Shown: positions 34,001-43,073 of the stretch, one piece after another
Position numbering within the stretch: the stretch's first letter is position 1
Layout: every line of letters begins with the position of its first letter
NCBI RefSeq assembly: GCF_029952525.1
Contig: NZ_JASAOF010000010.1
Span: 124,001-188,000 of the forward strand
DNA: 64,000 nt
DNA from: Saccharopolyspora ipomoeae
Lineage (GTDB): Bacteria; Actinomycetota; Actinomycetes; Mycobacteriales; Pseudonocardiaceae
Direction: 5' to 3'
The notes under the pieces: model-generated
Databases searched by the model: none
What the model saw: only the letters and a program-made list of their open reading frames with translations
What the model was told of the DNA's origin: nothing
Program-made: the position numbers and the translations under genes

Positions 34001-34065
34001 GCGGATCCCCTTCGAGTGCGACGACGCTGTCGGTGAGCAGGGTGCACCGACCACCGGGTCGGACA

Positions 34066-34085
34066 CTACCCACACATGGGGGTAG
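34066..34085. promoter_or_regulatory. 6-8-6 inverted repeat between ligase and GAF-LuxR gene
   Basis: CTACCC and GGGTAG flank eight bases (ACACATGG). The arms are perfectly complementary. The repeat is centred in the 139-bp divergent region, 66 bp from the ligase start and 55 bp from the regulator start, which is suitable for control of both genes. Confidence 0.5.
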
Positions 34086-34139
34086 CGCGATCGTGTGCTC
34101 ACCGGATATTCCAGCGTGATGCACCGGCGGGGAGGGCGC

Positions 34140-34928
34140 ATGGACGACGACGTCGCGGCGGCCGAGTGGATCGATCGGCTGCTGCCGGAGCGGCTGCGCT
34201 GGCTGGCGCGTTCGACCGGCATCCCGGTGGTGTTCGGCGGCGGCACGTCGACGACACCGGAACGCCTGGTCATCGGCCGGTTGCGTGGCACGTTCGGGAC
34301 TGGTTTGCGCGGTCTGGAGGTCGGTTCCGGCAGCGGCTTGGGCGGCCGGGTGCTGCGGGACCGCGCCGCGCACCGGGTCGAGGACTACGCCCGCACCGCC
34401 GACATCACCCACGAGTATGACCCGATCGTGGTCAGCCAGGAGCGGCTGACGTCGGTGTTCGCCCTGCCGATCACGATCGGCGAGTCGGTCCGCGGCGTCC
34501 TCTACGGCGCCGCCCGCGACCACCGGCCGGTCGGCGACCGCGCCCTGCGCACGGCCGAGGTCGCCGCCGCGCAACTCGCCCGGGACGTCGAGGAGCGCCT
34601 GCGCCCCGATCCGGGCCTGGCGGGTGATCCGCTGGCCGAGCTCGCCGCCGTCATCGCCGAGACCGGGGACGACGCCCTGCGCGCCCGCCTCACCCGCATC
34701 CACCGCCGGCTCGCCGGCGACGACGCCGCTCCGGCGATCACCCTCGCACCCCGCGAGCTCGAAGCCCTCCGCCTGGTGGAGATCGGCGCCTCCAACGTCG
34801 AGATCGCCGCCCGCCTCGGCCTCAGCCCCGAGACGGTCAAGACCTACCTCCGCAACGCCACCCGAAAACTCGGAGTCCGAAACCGCACAGCAGCAGTCCA
34901 CGAAGCCCGCAAAGCGGGTCTTCTGTAG
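34140..34928 (+). CDS. GAF-domain LuxR-family regulator (paralogue)
   Basis: 262-aa regulator with the same plan as the protein at 288. A GAF-like region at about 20-145 includes GSGSGLGGRVLRDRAAHRVEDY, TADITHEYDPIV and LPITIGESVRGVLYGAARDH. The C-terminal LuxR HTH, from about 197, reads LAPRELEALRLVEIGASNVE and LGLSPETVKTYLRNATRKLG. GGGGAGGGCGC precedes the ATG at 34140. Divergent from an acyl-CoA ligase, it probably senses an acid or CoA thioester. The shared THDY/THEYD pattern between the two paralogues marks a conserved part of the ligand domain. Confidence 0.87.
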   Translation: MDDDVAAAEWIDRLLPERLRWLARSTGIPVVFGGGTSTTPERLVIGRLRGTFGTGLRGLEVGSGSGLGGRVLRDRAAHRVEDYARTADITHEYDPIVVSQERLTSVFALPITIGESVRGVLYGAARDHRPVGDRALRTAEVAAAQLARDVEERLRPDPGLAGDPLAELAAVIAETGDDALRARLTRIHRRLAGDDAAPAITLAPRELEALRLVEIGASNVEIAARLGLSPETVKTYLRNATRKLGVRNRTAAVHEARKAGLL

Positions 34929-34967
34929 TGCGGGGGCCGATTCCGATCAGAACCGGTCCTGGCTCGA

Positions 34968-35165
34968 TCATTCCGTTTGCGTCCCGTCGATGACCTGTGC
35001 GGGGAGTGGCCGCTGTCGCAGCGCTGCTGCGAGTTCGTCGAGCACCTCGGCCGTGGAGTCCCGATCGGCTCGGGTGCACTGGTGGCCCGCGAGTTGGTAG
35101 GCGACCTCGTCGAGGAGCCGTTGGGTCTTGCGGACCAGCACCGCGAGTCGGCGTTCGGGCGTCAT
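34968..35165 (-). CDS. Small hypothetical protein (65 aa)
   Basis: MTPERRLAVLVRKTQRLLDE begins a 65-aa, mostly helical, charged protein that ends in QVIDGTQTE. GGAG precedes the ATG. I recall similar short proteins beside XRE-type regulators in actinomycetes but cannot name the family. It lies tail-to-tail with the GAF-LuxR gene and head-to-head with a likely regulator remnant (35222). It is probably a real gene of unknown role. Confidence 0.5.
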   Translation of the reverse strand: MTPERRLAVLVRKTQRLLDEVAYQLAGHQCTRADRDSTAEVLDELAAALRQRPLPAQVIDGTQTE

Positions 35166-35221
35166 CGCCGACTCCAAGCGGACGCGGTCGTCGCACCGGG
35201 AGCGCCGACCTCGTCCAGCGC

Positions 35222-35488
35222 ATGGCCCGATGCGCGCGAAGCGACGTGCGTCGTCACGCCGTGGGTCTGCTCTCCGAACTCCACCAATACCTCGGGTGGT
35301 TGAGCATGCCGGTGAACCGCTGGGACGCTTCGAAGGTTCACCTGGATCGAGCAGCGGTGCTGGCTCTGGAAGCCGACGACGCGCACCGGTTGGTGACCGC
35401 ACTGAGTCCAGGCGCACCGCGCGATGCGACAGGACGACCTGACTGCCGCTACCGCAGGCCGGATCAGACGATCGGTGCGGTCGCATGA
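35222..35488 (+). pseudogene. Possible remnant of an XRE/TPR-type regulator
   Basis: The frame reads RRHAVGLLSELHQYLGWLSM then DRAAVLALEADDAHRLVTALS. This resembles the TPR-like half of XRE regulators, where a YLGWLA-type motif and AL.LA.EADD are common. There is no helix-turn-helix upstream and the sequence loses that character after about 35412. It ends exactly at the large palindrome. This is best read as a truncated gene fragment. Confidence 0.3.
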
Positions 35489-35520
35489 GTGGGGACAGTT
35501 TTCATGAAAACTGTCCCCAC
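35489..35520. repeat. Perfect 32-bp palindrome
   Basis: GTGGGGACAGTTTTCA and its exact complement form a 32-bp palindrome with no spacer. The half-site contains GGGACAGTTTT, the same outer arm as copy 2 of the 70-bp element at 32225. It is the first of three palindromes in 35489-35624, near the FabG stop (35645, minus strand). Confidence 0.85.
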
Positions 35521-35572
35521 ACCTAGGGCCACGGGACTCCCCTGAGGGGGCTCCGTCCCCAGGAGAGACGAA

Positions 35573-35586
35573 GTTTTCATGAAAAC
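35573..35586. repeat. GTTTTCATGAAAAC palindrome, second copy
   Basis: This 14-bp core of the large palindrome recurs 69 bp after the first copy. The flanks no longer pair, so the outer arms have diverged. Confidence 0.75.
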
Positions 35587-35608
35587 CTCCCGTCCTGAGA
35601 CAGAGCGC

Positions 35609-35624
35609 AGTTTTCATGAAAACT
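35609..35624. repeat. AGTTTTCATGAAAACT palindrome, third copy
   Basis: The 16-bp palindrome recurs 21 bp before the FabG stop. The three copies form a small cluster at the 3' end of a minus-strand operon, with otherwise featureless sequence between them. Confidence 0.75.
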
Positions 35625-35644
35625 TCCCCCACCCACGAGACGGG

Positions 35645-36373
35645 TCACATGTGGCGTCCGCCGGTGACTTCGAGGACCGCGCCCGTCATGTAGCTGGACA
35701 TGTCGCTGGCGAGGAAGGTGGCGACGTCGGCCACTTCGTCCGCCGTGCCGGTGCGGCCCATCGGGATTTCCGCGAGCTTCTGGTCCTTGACGTGGTCGGG
35801 CATCACTTCGGTCATCGGGGTTTCGATGAAGCCGGGCTGGATCGCGTTGACGCGGACGTTCTTGGACGCGACTTCCTTGGCGGCGGCCTTGGTGAGGCCG
35901 ACGATGCCCGCTTTGGCGGCGGAGTAGTTGGTCTGGCCGATGAAGCCGACCTTGCCGGAGATCGACGACAGGTTGATGATCGAGCCGCCACCTGCTTCGC
36001 GCATGATGCCCGCGGCTTGGCTGGTGCCGTTCCAGCAGCCGCGCAGGTGGACTCGGATGACCTCGTCGAACTGGTCCTCGGTCATCTTGCGCATGGTCGC
36101 GTCGCGGGTGATGCCGGCGTTGTTGACCATGATGTCGAGCGAGCCGAAGCGGTCGGTGGCGGCGTCGAGCAGTCGGGACACGTCTTCGCTGGAGGTGACG
36201 TCGCAGCGGATTCCGAACGCCTCGGTGGGCAGGGATTCGGCGGCGCCGCGGGCGGTGTCCTCGGCGAGATCACCGATGACGATTCGGGCGCCGTGCGAGG
36301 CGAACCGGCGGGCGATGGCCAGACCGATGCCCTGGGCGGCTCCGGTGATGACGGCGGTGCGTCCGGACAGCAT
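35645..36373 (-). CDS. FabG-type 3-oxoacyl reductase (SDR)
   Basis: 242-aa classical short-chain dehydrogenase. NADP(H) motif [15 protein letters not shown], structural [10 protein letters not shown], and the catalytic set with serine in [11 protein letters not shown] and [16 protein letters not shown] for tyrosine and lysine. [10 protein letters not shown] and the C-terminal [13 protein letters not shown] are typical of FabG. It should reduce or oxidise a 3-oxo/3-hydroxyacyl thioester, here probably in beta-oxidation given the acyl-CoA dehydrogenase 26 bp upstream. GAGAGGAAACCC precedes the ATG at 36373; a longer GTG start reaches toward 36400. Confidence 0.9.
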   Translation of the reverse strand: MLSGRTAVITGAAQGIGLAIARRFASHGARIVIGDLAEDTARGAAESLPTEAFGIRCDVTSSEDVSRLLDAATDRFGSLDIMVNNAGITRDATMRKMTEDQFDEVIRVHLRGCWNGTSQAAGIMREAGGGSIINLSSISGKVGFIGQTNYSAAKAGIVGLTKAAAKEVASKNVRVNAIQPGFIETPMTEVMPDHVKDQKLAEIPMGRTGTADEVADVATFLASDMSSYMTGAVLEVTGGRHM

Positions 36374-36399
36374 GGGTTTCCTCTCTGCGGGAGCGGTGG

Positions 36400-37587
<1,188 letters not shown>

Positions 37588-37590
37588 GGA

Positions 37591-38970
37591 TCACCCGGAG
37601 TCCATCCGACCGGGCCGGAATCCCGCGACGATGAGCGCGCTGAGCACCAGCGGCAGCGAGGCCCACAGCGCCGCCGCGGTGTAGCCGCTCTGGGCGGGGA
37701 GCAGCGTTCCGCTCGGTGTGGCGGTGGTCAGCAGCAATCCGGCCGTGGCGCTGCCGGTGCTGAAGCCGATGCTGCGGGAGATCTGGTTGATCGACAGCAC
37801 GCTGGCGGTCTCGCCGTGCGGAACGCCGGTCAGAACGAGTCGAGGCATCACCGACGAGATGCCTCCGACGGCGAAACCGAGCAGCGCGATCGCCCCGAGC
37901 ACCAGCGGCAGCGACTGGTCGGCGACGGCGAACAGCAGCGCGGCGGCCAGGGCGATTCCCGTCGAGAGCGCGTAAGTTCCGCGCTCGGCAAGGCGTGAGA
38001 CCAGCGCGGGCTGGGCCTTGCCCGCCGCGAACCCCAGCAGGGAGAACGGGATCAGCGCCGCACCGGCCGCCACACTGGGCAAGGCGAACCCGTAGTGCGC
38101 CCCTGCGGGCGTTTGCACGTAGCGGGTGAGCAGGCTGAACAGCAGGTACAAGCCGATCCCCGCGATGAGCATCGCCAGGTTCGCGCGCAGCACCGGGCCT
38201 CGAACGAGCAGGCGCAGGTTCACCAGCGGATCCGGGGTGCGCAGCTCGATGACCGCCCAGCCGACGAGAATCCCGGCCGAACCCGCGAGAACACCTCCGG
38301 CCGGCCAGGGCGGGTCCCACATCGCCGGTTCGGCCACGACGAGCAGGACGCCGAGCGTGCCGAGCGCGAGGAGCGCGGCACCGGGGACGTCGATGCGGGG
38401 CCGCGCGCCGGGCGCCTCGACCGGCAACGCGCGCCAGGCGATCACCAGGGCTGCGGCGGACAGCAGGAACCCGAGACCGTAGGCAGCGCGCAGTCCCGCG
38501 ACCTGGTCGAGGAGGCTGATCACGGGGTAGCCGACACCGATTCCGACGGTCGAGGCGACCGACAGCGCCGCGATCGTCGATCCCGAGCGTTCGGGCGGCA
38601 GGTGCGCGCGGGCGACGCTCATCAGAAGTGCACCCACCGCCACTCCGAGCCCCTGCAGACCACGGCCGATCATCAGCGCGGCGAAGGGGAGGGGCAGCGC
38701 GGTCAGCAGCCCGCCCACCACGACCAGGGCGAGCGTGATCAGGATCGTGATTCGCCGGTACGGCCCGCTGCCGAGCCTGCCCAGAACCGGACCGGCGATG
38801 GCGCCGGTGAGCAGCGGCACCGTCAACGTCCACTGGGCGGCGCTCAACGACACGTGCAACCCGGTGGCCACCGGAGTGATCAGCGGCGCCCCGACGCTCC
38901 CGATGACCGCCCCGGCCAACGCCGTGGCCACGAGGGACCGGCTCAGCCTCGTGGTGCCTTCACCGCTCAC
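37591..38970 (-). CDS. MFS transporter of the DHA2 (14-segment) type
   Basis: 459-aa multispanning permease with repeated hydrophobic segments and the loop motif GPVLGRLGSGPYRRITIL. QGLGVAVGALLMSVAR and the later SVMPRLVLTGVPHGETASVL, characteristic of actinobacterial efflux MFS proteins, are visible. It probably exports a hydrophobic compound using the proton gradient, or moves the acid used by the downstream acyl-CoA genes. The GTG at 38970 follows GAGGCGAACCG. It is the first gene of the MFS/dehydrogenase/FabG unit. Confidence 0.85.
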   Translation of the reverse strand: MSGEGTTRLSRSLVATALAGAVIGSVGAPLITPVATGLHVSLSAAQWTLTVPLLTGAIAGPVLGRLGSGPYRRITILITLALVVVGGLLTALPLPFAALMIGRGLQGLGVAVGALLMSVARAHLPPERSGSTIAALSVASTVGIGVGYPVISLLDQVAGLRAAYGLGFLLSAAALVIAWRALPVEAPGARPRIDVPGAALLALGTLGVLLVVAEPAMWDPPWPAGGVLAGSAGILVGWAVIELRTPDPLVNLRLLVRGPVLRANLAMLIAGIGLYLLFSLLTRYVQTPAGAHYGFALPSVAAGAALIPFSLLGFAAGKAQPALVSRLAERGTYALSTGIALAAALLFAVADQSLPLVLGAIALLGFAVGGISSVMPRLVLTGVPHGETASVLSINQISRSIGFSTGSATAGLLLTTATPSGTLLPAQSGYTAAALWASLPLVLSALIVAGFRPGRMDSG

Positions 38971-39066
38971 CGGTTCGCCTCGGTCGTGACGTGTTCGAAC
39001 AGGCCAGCCCGGATCCCGCGGGTGCTGGCAGACGCGGTTGACAAGCTACCAGTTGCTCACCACCCG

Positions 39067-39501
39067 CTAAACCTGCTCGCTGCCGGTCTTGCGGGCTCGG
39101 GTGGCTTCTCGGGCTGCTTCGTTGGCGTTGCCGGTGGTGGCCGCTCTGGCGGCGAGTTCCCTGTAGGTGAGGGGGTTTCGTTCGAAGTGGCCTTCGTGGG
39201 CTGCGATGGCTTCCTTGCGGGTGCGGTGCTCCGGGTGGCGGGACTCGAAGTCGCGGCGGGTTTCCGCTGCGCGGCGCCAGTGGGTGATCGTGTCGCGGTC
39301 GCCGTTGTTGAGTCCCTCCCAGGACTTCGGGGTCGCGGACAGGTCCGGCGGTGGGGCGGCTCGGCCGTGCATCGCCGGCGACGGCGGGCGGCGTCGGGTC
39401 GTCGTGCCGCAGGCCGGGCAGGGCGGAGCGGGGGAGGACCACGACGGGACCCTCCGCTCGAAGGTGATGCCGCAGGTGCAGGTGTAGTCGTACATCGGCA
39501 T
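39067..39501 (-). CDS. FmdB-family zinc-ribbon protein
   Basis: 144-aa protein beginning MPMYDYTCTCGITFE, with a second pair CPACGTTTRR, giving a CxC...CxxC zinc ribbon as in FmdB. The remaining two thirds is charged and helical (RKEAIAAHEGHFERNPLTYR) and has no recognised domain; this is longer than a usual FmdB. GGAGGAGCAGCC precedes the ATG. It is the third gene behind the alcohol dehydrogenase and the metallo-hydrolase. FmdB was first found beside formamidase and linked to C1 metabolism, which is notable given the RuMP genes at 58-64 kb. Confidence 0.82.
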   Translation of the reverse strand: MPMYDYTCTCGITFERRVPSWSSPAPPCPACGTTTRRRPPSPAMHGRAAPPPDLSATPKSWEGLNNGDRDTITHWRRAAETRRDFESRHPEHRTRKEAIAAHEGHFERNPLTYRELAARAATTGNANEAAREATRARKTGSEQV

Positions 39502-39557
39502 GGCTGCTCCTCCAGGAGACCGGTCGGCCCCGCGCGCGGGGCCGACCGGGAAGCGCG

Positions 39558-40376
39558 TCAGGTGTAGTAGTTGCCCGGGCCCGTGCGGAGCTGGGTGATC
39601 TGCTCCGGGTCGTGGCCGTAGATCACCTGGGCGTTCGTGCGCTCCTGGATGCCGCGGATCTTCTCGGCCGACTCCAGCCACGCCACCGAGTCGTAGACGA
39701 TGCCGGCGCCGATCGCCGGTGGGCCGTAGGACTCCTTGCGGTACAAGGCATCCGAGGCGAAGATCATCGTCCCGCTGTCGGCGAGGTCCACCTGCAGGCT
39801 CATCGTGCCCCACGTGTGGCCCGGTGTGCTCAGCAGCGTGACGCCCGGCAGCAGCTCGGTGTCGCCGCGGACCGTGTCGAGCTCCAGGCCGTCGTAATCG
39901 GACTTGATGTGGGCGCCCTTGTTGTAGCCGTCGAAGGAGAACGCGCCCTCCTTCTCCCGCTCGTCGACGAGGATCTTCGTGCCCGCGCGCTGCCAGAACT
40001 TCGCGTTGGCGGCGTGGTCCATGTGCAGGTGCGACAGGACCAGGTAGTCGATGTCGCTGGGCTCCAGCTTCAGCTGCTTGAGGCGGGAATCCAGCCACTC
40101 CTCCTCGGGCACCGTGTCGACCGGGAAGAACTGGTCGAGGCCCGTCGGGCCCCAGCGGTCCTCCCAGTCGCGGGGCACGCCCGCGTCCCACATCAGCTTC
40201 TGGCCGTTGGGATGTTCCAGGTAGACGACGTGGGTGGGCACCGGGACCCAGTCGCGCTGCTTCGACGGTTGCGCCTGGGTGGCCATCCGGGACGGGTCGA
40301 TGAGCAGCCACGTGAGATCGGCGTGCATCGTTCCGGTCGGGATGATGGTGACCTTGATCTTGTCGTTGTCGGACAT
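39558..40376 (-). CDS. Metallo-beta-lactamase-fold hydrolase (AHL-lactonase-like)
   Basis: 272-aa di-metal hydrolase with the signature LSHLHMDHAANAKFW (HxHxDH), followed by STPGHTWGTMSLQV and the aspartate in FASDALYRKE. The arrangement resembles AttM/AiiA N-acyl-homoserine lactonases. In this context it may instead hydrolyse a thioester such as S-formylmycothiol or an ester product of the alcohol dehydrogenase. It starts 12 bp after the dehydrogenase stop, so the genes are co-transcribed. Without a characterised close homologue the substrate stays open. Confidence 0.85.
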   Translation of the reverse strand: MSDNDKIKVTIIPTGTMHADLTWLLIDPSRMATQAQPSKQRDWVPVPTHVVYLEHPNGQKLMWDAGVPRDWEDRWGPTGLDQFFPVDTVPEEEWLDSRLKQLKLEPSDIDYLVLSHLHMDHAANAKFWQRAGTKILVDEREKEGAFSFDGYNKGAHIKSDYDGLELDTVRGDTELLPGVTLLSTPGHTWGTMSLQVDLADSGTMIFASDALYRKESYGPPAIGAGIVYDSVAWLESAEKIRGIQERTNAQVIYGHDPEQITQLRTGPGNYYT

Positions 40377-40388
40377 GCCGAACCTCCC

Positions 40389-41504
40389 TCACTCGTGCAC
40401 GATCACGCCTCGGATGAGCTTGCCCGCCTTGAGGTCCTCGTAGCCCTCGTTGACCTGGTCGAGGGTGTAGTTCTTGGTGACGAGCTCGTCGAGCTTGAGC
40501 CGCCCGGAGTTCCACAGCCGCAGCAGCTTCACGATGTCGTACTGCGGGTTGCAGGAGCCGAACTGCGCGCCCCGGATGACCTTCTCGTTGCGGGTGAACA
40601 TCGCGCTCGGCAGCTGGATCGTCAGGTTCTCCGGGTTGGCCTGCCCGACCACCACGATCGTGCCGCCCTTGCCGACGATGTCGAACGCCTGCCGGACCAC
40701 GACCTCGTCCATCACCCCGACCGTCAGGATCGCCTGATCGGCACCTTCGCCCCAGGTCAGCTCGTTGACCTTGGCCGCGGCCTCGTCGGCGTCGGCGAAG
40801 ACGTGGGTCGCGCCGAGTTCGAGCGCGGTCTTGCGCTTGAACTCCACCGGGTCGACGACCACCACGTACTTGGCGCCCGCGTAGGCCGCGCCCTGCACCG
40901 AGTTGATGCCGACCCCGCCGGAGCCGTAGATGACCGCCGTGTCGCCGGCCTTCACCCCGCCCGCGTTGACCGCCGAACCCCAGCCGGTCGGCACGCCGCA
41001 GCCCGCCAGCACCGCCACCTCCAGGGGCAGCCACGGGTCGACCTTCACCGCGGAGCGGGCCGGGATCGTGGCGCGCTCGGAGAACGTGCCGAGCATGCAC
41101 ATCCCGCCCAGATCGCGGCCGTCCCGGTGGAAGCGGAAGGTCCCGTCCGGCATGTGGCCCTTGAGGATGTTCGCCCCGAGGTTGCACAGGTTCGAATGCC
41201 CGGAGGCGCAGTAGCGGCACACCCCGCAGCTCGGCATGAAGCTGCACACCACGTGATCACCCGGCTCGACGTGCGTCACGCCGGGACCCACGGCCTCGAT
41301 GATCCCGGCACCCTCGTGACCACCGACGATGGGATATCGGGGTGAGTCGCCGTAGACGCCGTCGGTGAGGTGCAGGTCCGAGTGGCACAGCCCGGAGGCG
41401 GTGAACTTGATCTGCACCTCGCCGACGCGCGGCTCGTCGACGTCGAGTTCGACGATCTCGAACTCCTTGCTTCCTTCTTCCAGGACTGCAGCACGGGACT
41501 TCAT
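40389..41504 (-). CDS. NDMA-dependent (nicotinoprotein-type) zinc alcohol dehydrogenase
   Basis: 371-aa medium-chain dehydrogenase. Catalytic zinc site in ASGLCHSDLHLTDGVYGDSP and GGHEGAGIIEAVG; structural zinc cysteines in FMPSCGVCRYCASGHSNLCN; coenzyme site IYGSGGVGINSVQGAAYAGA. The N-terminal AAVLEEGSKEFEIVELDVDE pattern fits the actinobacterial family that carries a tightly bound NAD(P) and passes electrons to an unknown acceptor, replaced in vitro by NDMA. Substrates are alcohols or aldehydes. It leads an operon with the metallo-hydrolase and FmdB protein. AGAGGTGG precedes the ATG. Together these could make or clear formaldehyde for the RuMP genes 16 kb away. Confidence 0.85.
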   Translation of the reverse strand: MKSRAAVLEEGSKEFEIVELDVDEPRVGEVQIKFTASGLCHSDLHLTDGVYGDSPRYPIVGGHEGAGIIEAVGPGVTHVEPGDHVVCSFMPSCGVCRYCASGHSNLCNLGANILKGHMPDGTFRFHRDGRDLGGMCMLGTFSERATIPARSAVKVDPWLPLEVAVLAGCGVPTGWGSAVNAGGVKAGDTAVIYGSGGVGINSVQGAAYAGAKYVVVVDPVEFKRKTALELGATHVFADADEAAAKVNELTWGEGADQAILTVGVMDEVVVRQAFDIVGKGGTIVVVGQANPENLTIQLPSAMFTRNEKVIRGAQFGSCNPQYDIVKLLRLWNSGRLKLDELVTKNYTLDQVNEGYEDLKAGKLIRGVIVHE

Positions 41505-41654
41505 CGGCCACCTCTGCGGATTCGGACGGAACGAGTGGGACGGGCTCTGAATGCGCTCGGGATCCAGCCCGCACGCGCGCCGGCCGGTGGGACGGGCGGG
41601 ATCGAGGGCTGGACGGATCAGCTGGCTCCGCACACCGGGACATCACGCCTGGAT

Positions 41655-41666
41655 ATGTACGGCCAA
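41655..41666 (+). promoter_or_regulatory. Half of a separated inverted repeat, ATGTACGGCCAA
   Basis: This 12-mer lies 151 bp before the alcohol dehydrogenase start and recurs in inverse orientation at 41787-41798. Two identical, opposed 12-mers in the 360-bp region between divergent operons suggest a shared operator. The rest of 41505-41864 shows no gene. Confidence 0.4.
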
Positions 41667-41786
41667 AACTCGGTCAGTTTCACTCCGGCCTTGTCGGGTG
41701 TCAAGGTAGCAGCGCGAAAGCGACTTGTGCCAACGCAGTTCAGCCCTTCGGTTGGGCGTTGACAGGCCGCGTTCGGGCTCGCACGA

Positions 41787-41798
41787 TTGGCCGTACAT
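41787..41798 (-). promoter_or_regulatory. Second half of the separated inverted repeat, TTGGCCGTACAT
   Basis: The perfect complement of 41655-41666, 67 bp before the MmgE/PrpD start. The GntR protein encoded at 44292 is the nearest candidate regulator, but the sequence is not a classic GntR site. Confidence 0.4.
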
Positions 41799-41864
41799 TC
41801 TTCCGGTCTCGGTGAGCCCGGAACCGGCCCGCGCGGCGTGCGCTGCGCACGATCGGGAGCGCGG

Positions 41865-43073
41865 ATGGACTCGACCGCTGAGGCGCTGGCGCGGTGGGCG
41901 CACGAACTCGACCCGGACCCCCACGACCTGGCGCTGGCGCGGCGCTCGCTGCTGGACACCCTCGCGGTCACCCTGGCCGCCCGCGACGACGAGCTGGTGC
42001 GGCTCTCCGCCGAGCTGCCCGACGCGGCGCGCTGGGCGGCGGTCGGGCACGTGCTGGACTTCGACGACCTGCACGTGGAATCGACCACCCACATCAGCGT
42101 GGTGTGCGTGCCCGCGACCTTGGCGGCCGGTGGTGACGCCCGCGCCTACCTGGCCGGGGCCGGGGTGATGGCGCGGATCGGGGTGGCGCTGGGCTGGTCG
42201 CACTACAGCAGCGGCTGGCACGCCACCTGCACGGCCGGTGCACCGGCCGCCGCGGTGTGCGCCGGGGTCGCGCTCGGGTTGTCTGCCGAGCGGCTGGCCA
42301 CGGCGATGGCGCTGGCCGTGCCGGCGGCCGGGGGCGTGCAGCGGGCCTTCGGCACCTCCGGCAAGTCGCTGCAGGTCGGCTTCGCCGCCGAGGCGGGGGT
42401 GCGGGCCGCGAGGTTGGCCGCCGCGGGCGCGACCGCCGACCCGACGGCGCTGGACGCCTGGTTGCGGCTGGTCGGAGGCGACCCGGACCGGGTGGACCTC
42501 TCCGGTCCCGCGGTGCCGGGTGGGCTGGCGATCAAGATGTTCCCCTGCTGCTACGCGCTGCAGCGCCCGATCAGCGCGCTGCGCGAGCAGCTCCCCGACG
42601 TCGAGGCCGCGACCGTGGAGGAGGTCCGGGTGCGCACGCCCGCCGGGACCGTTCAGCCGCTGATCCACCACCGGCCGAGCACCGGGTTGCAGGGCAAGTT
42701 CAGCATGGAGTACGCCGTGGCGGCGGCGCTGCTCGACCCGCACCCCGGATTCGCGAGCTTCACGGACGAGGCCGTGACCAGGGCTGAGGCCCAGCGGCTC
42801 GTTCGCCAGGTGACGGTGGACGAAACACCGGGTGGTGACTGGCTCCTCGACGGTCGGGTCGAGATCTCGGTGCGGCTGCGCGACGGCACGCGCCACGCGG
42901 CCGCGCTGGAACTCCCGCCGGGATCACCCGGGCGCCCGCCGTCCGACGAGGACCTGACCGCCAAGATCACCGACTGCGGAGCCGGATCACTGCTGTCCGA
43001 TGTGGACTGGTGCGGTGCCGCGCCGCTGCTCGCCGAACACCTCCCCGGAACCGAGAAGAAGGAACCCGCGTGA
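41865..43073 (+). CDS. MmgE/PrpD-family protein
   Basis: 402-aa member of the 2-methylcitrate dehydratase/cis-aconitate decarboxylase family. Recognisable are GHVLDFDDLHVESTTHISVV (the family's H-D-D-x-H stretch), WHATCTAGAPAAAVCAGVALGL, FGTSGKSLQVGFAAEAGV and the lid sequence MFPCCYALQRPISAL. It is shorter than typical PrpD (about 450-480 aa), mainly in the C-terminal domain. It probably dehydrates or isomerises a small polycarboxylate. GGGAG precedes the ATG at 41865. Its TGA overlaps the next gene's GTG, so it is coupled to an acyl-CoA dehydrogenase, with a GntR regulator next. Confidence 0.85.
   Translation: MDSTAEALARWAHELDPDPHDLALARRSLLDTLAVTLAARDDELVRLSAELPDAARWAAVGHVLDFDDLHVESTTHISVVCVPATLAAGGDARAYLAGAGVMARIGVALGWSHYSSGWHATCTAGAPAAAVCAGVALGLSAERLATAMALAVPAAGGVQRAFGTSGKSLQVGFAAEAGVRAARLAAAGATADPTALDAWLRLVGGDPDRVDLSGPAVPGGLAIKMFPCCYALQRPISALREQLPDVEAATVEEVRVRTPAGTVQPLIHHRPSTGLQGKFSMEYAVAAALLDPHPGFASFTDEAVTRAEAQRLVRQVTVDETPGGDWLLDGRVEISVRLRDGTRHAAALELPPGSPGRPPSDEDLTAKITDCGAGSLLSDVDWCGAAPLLAEHLPGTEKKEPA

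Noticed and set aside
35489-35624. CRISPR-like array from three repeated 14-mers
   Set aside because: Only three copies, spacing of 69 and 22 bp, fully palindromic and no cas genes.
39558-40376. Firm call as quorum-quenching AHL lactonase
   Set aside because: The fold fits, but the operon context with an alcohol dehydrogenase makes other ester or thioester substrates equally likely.
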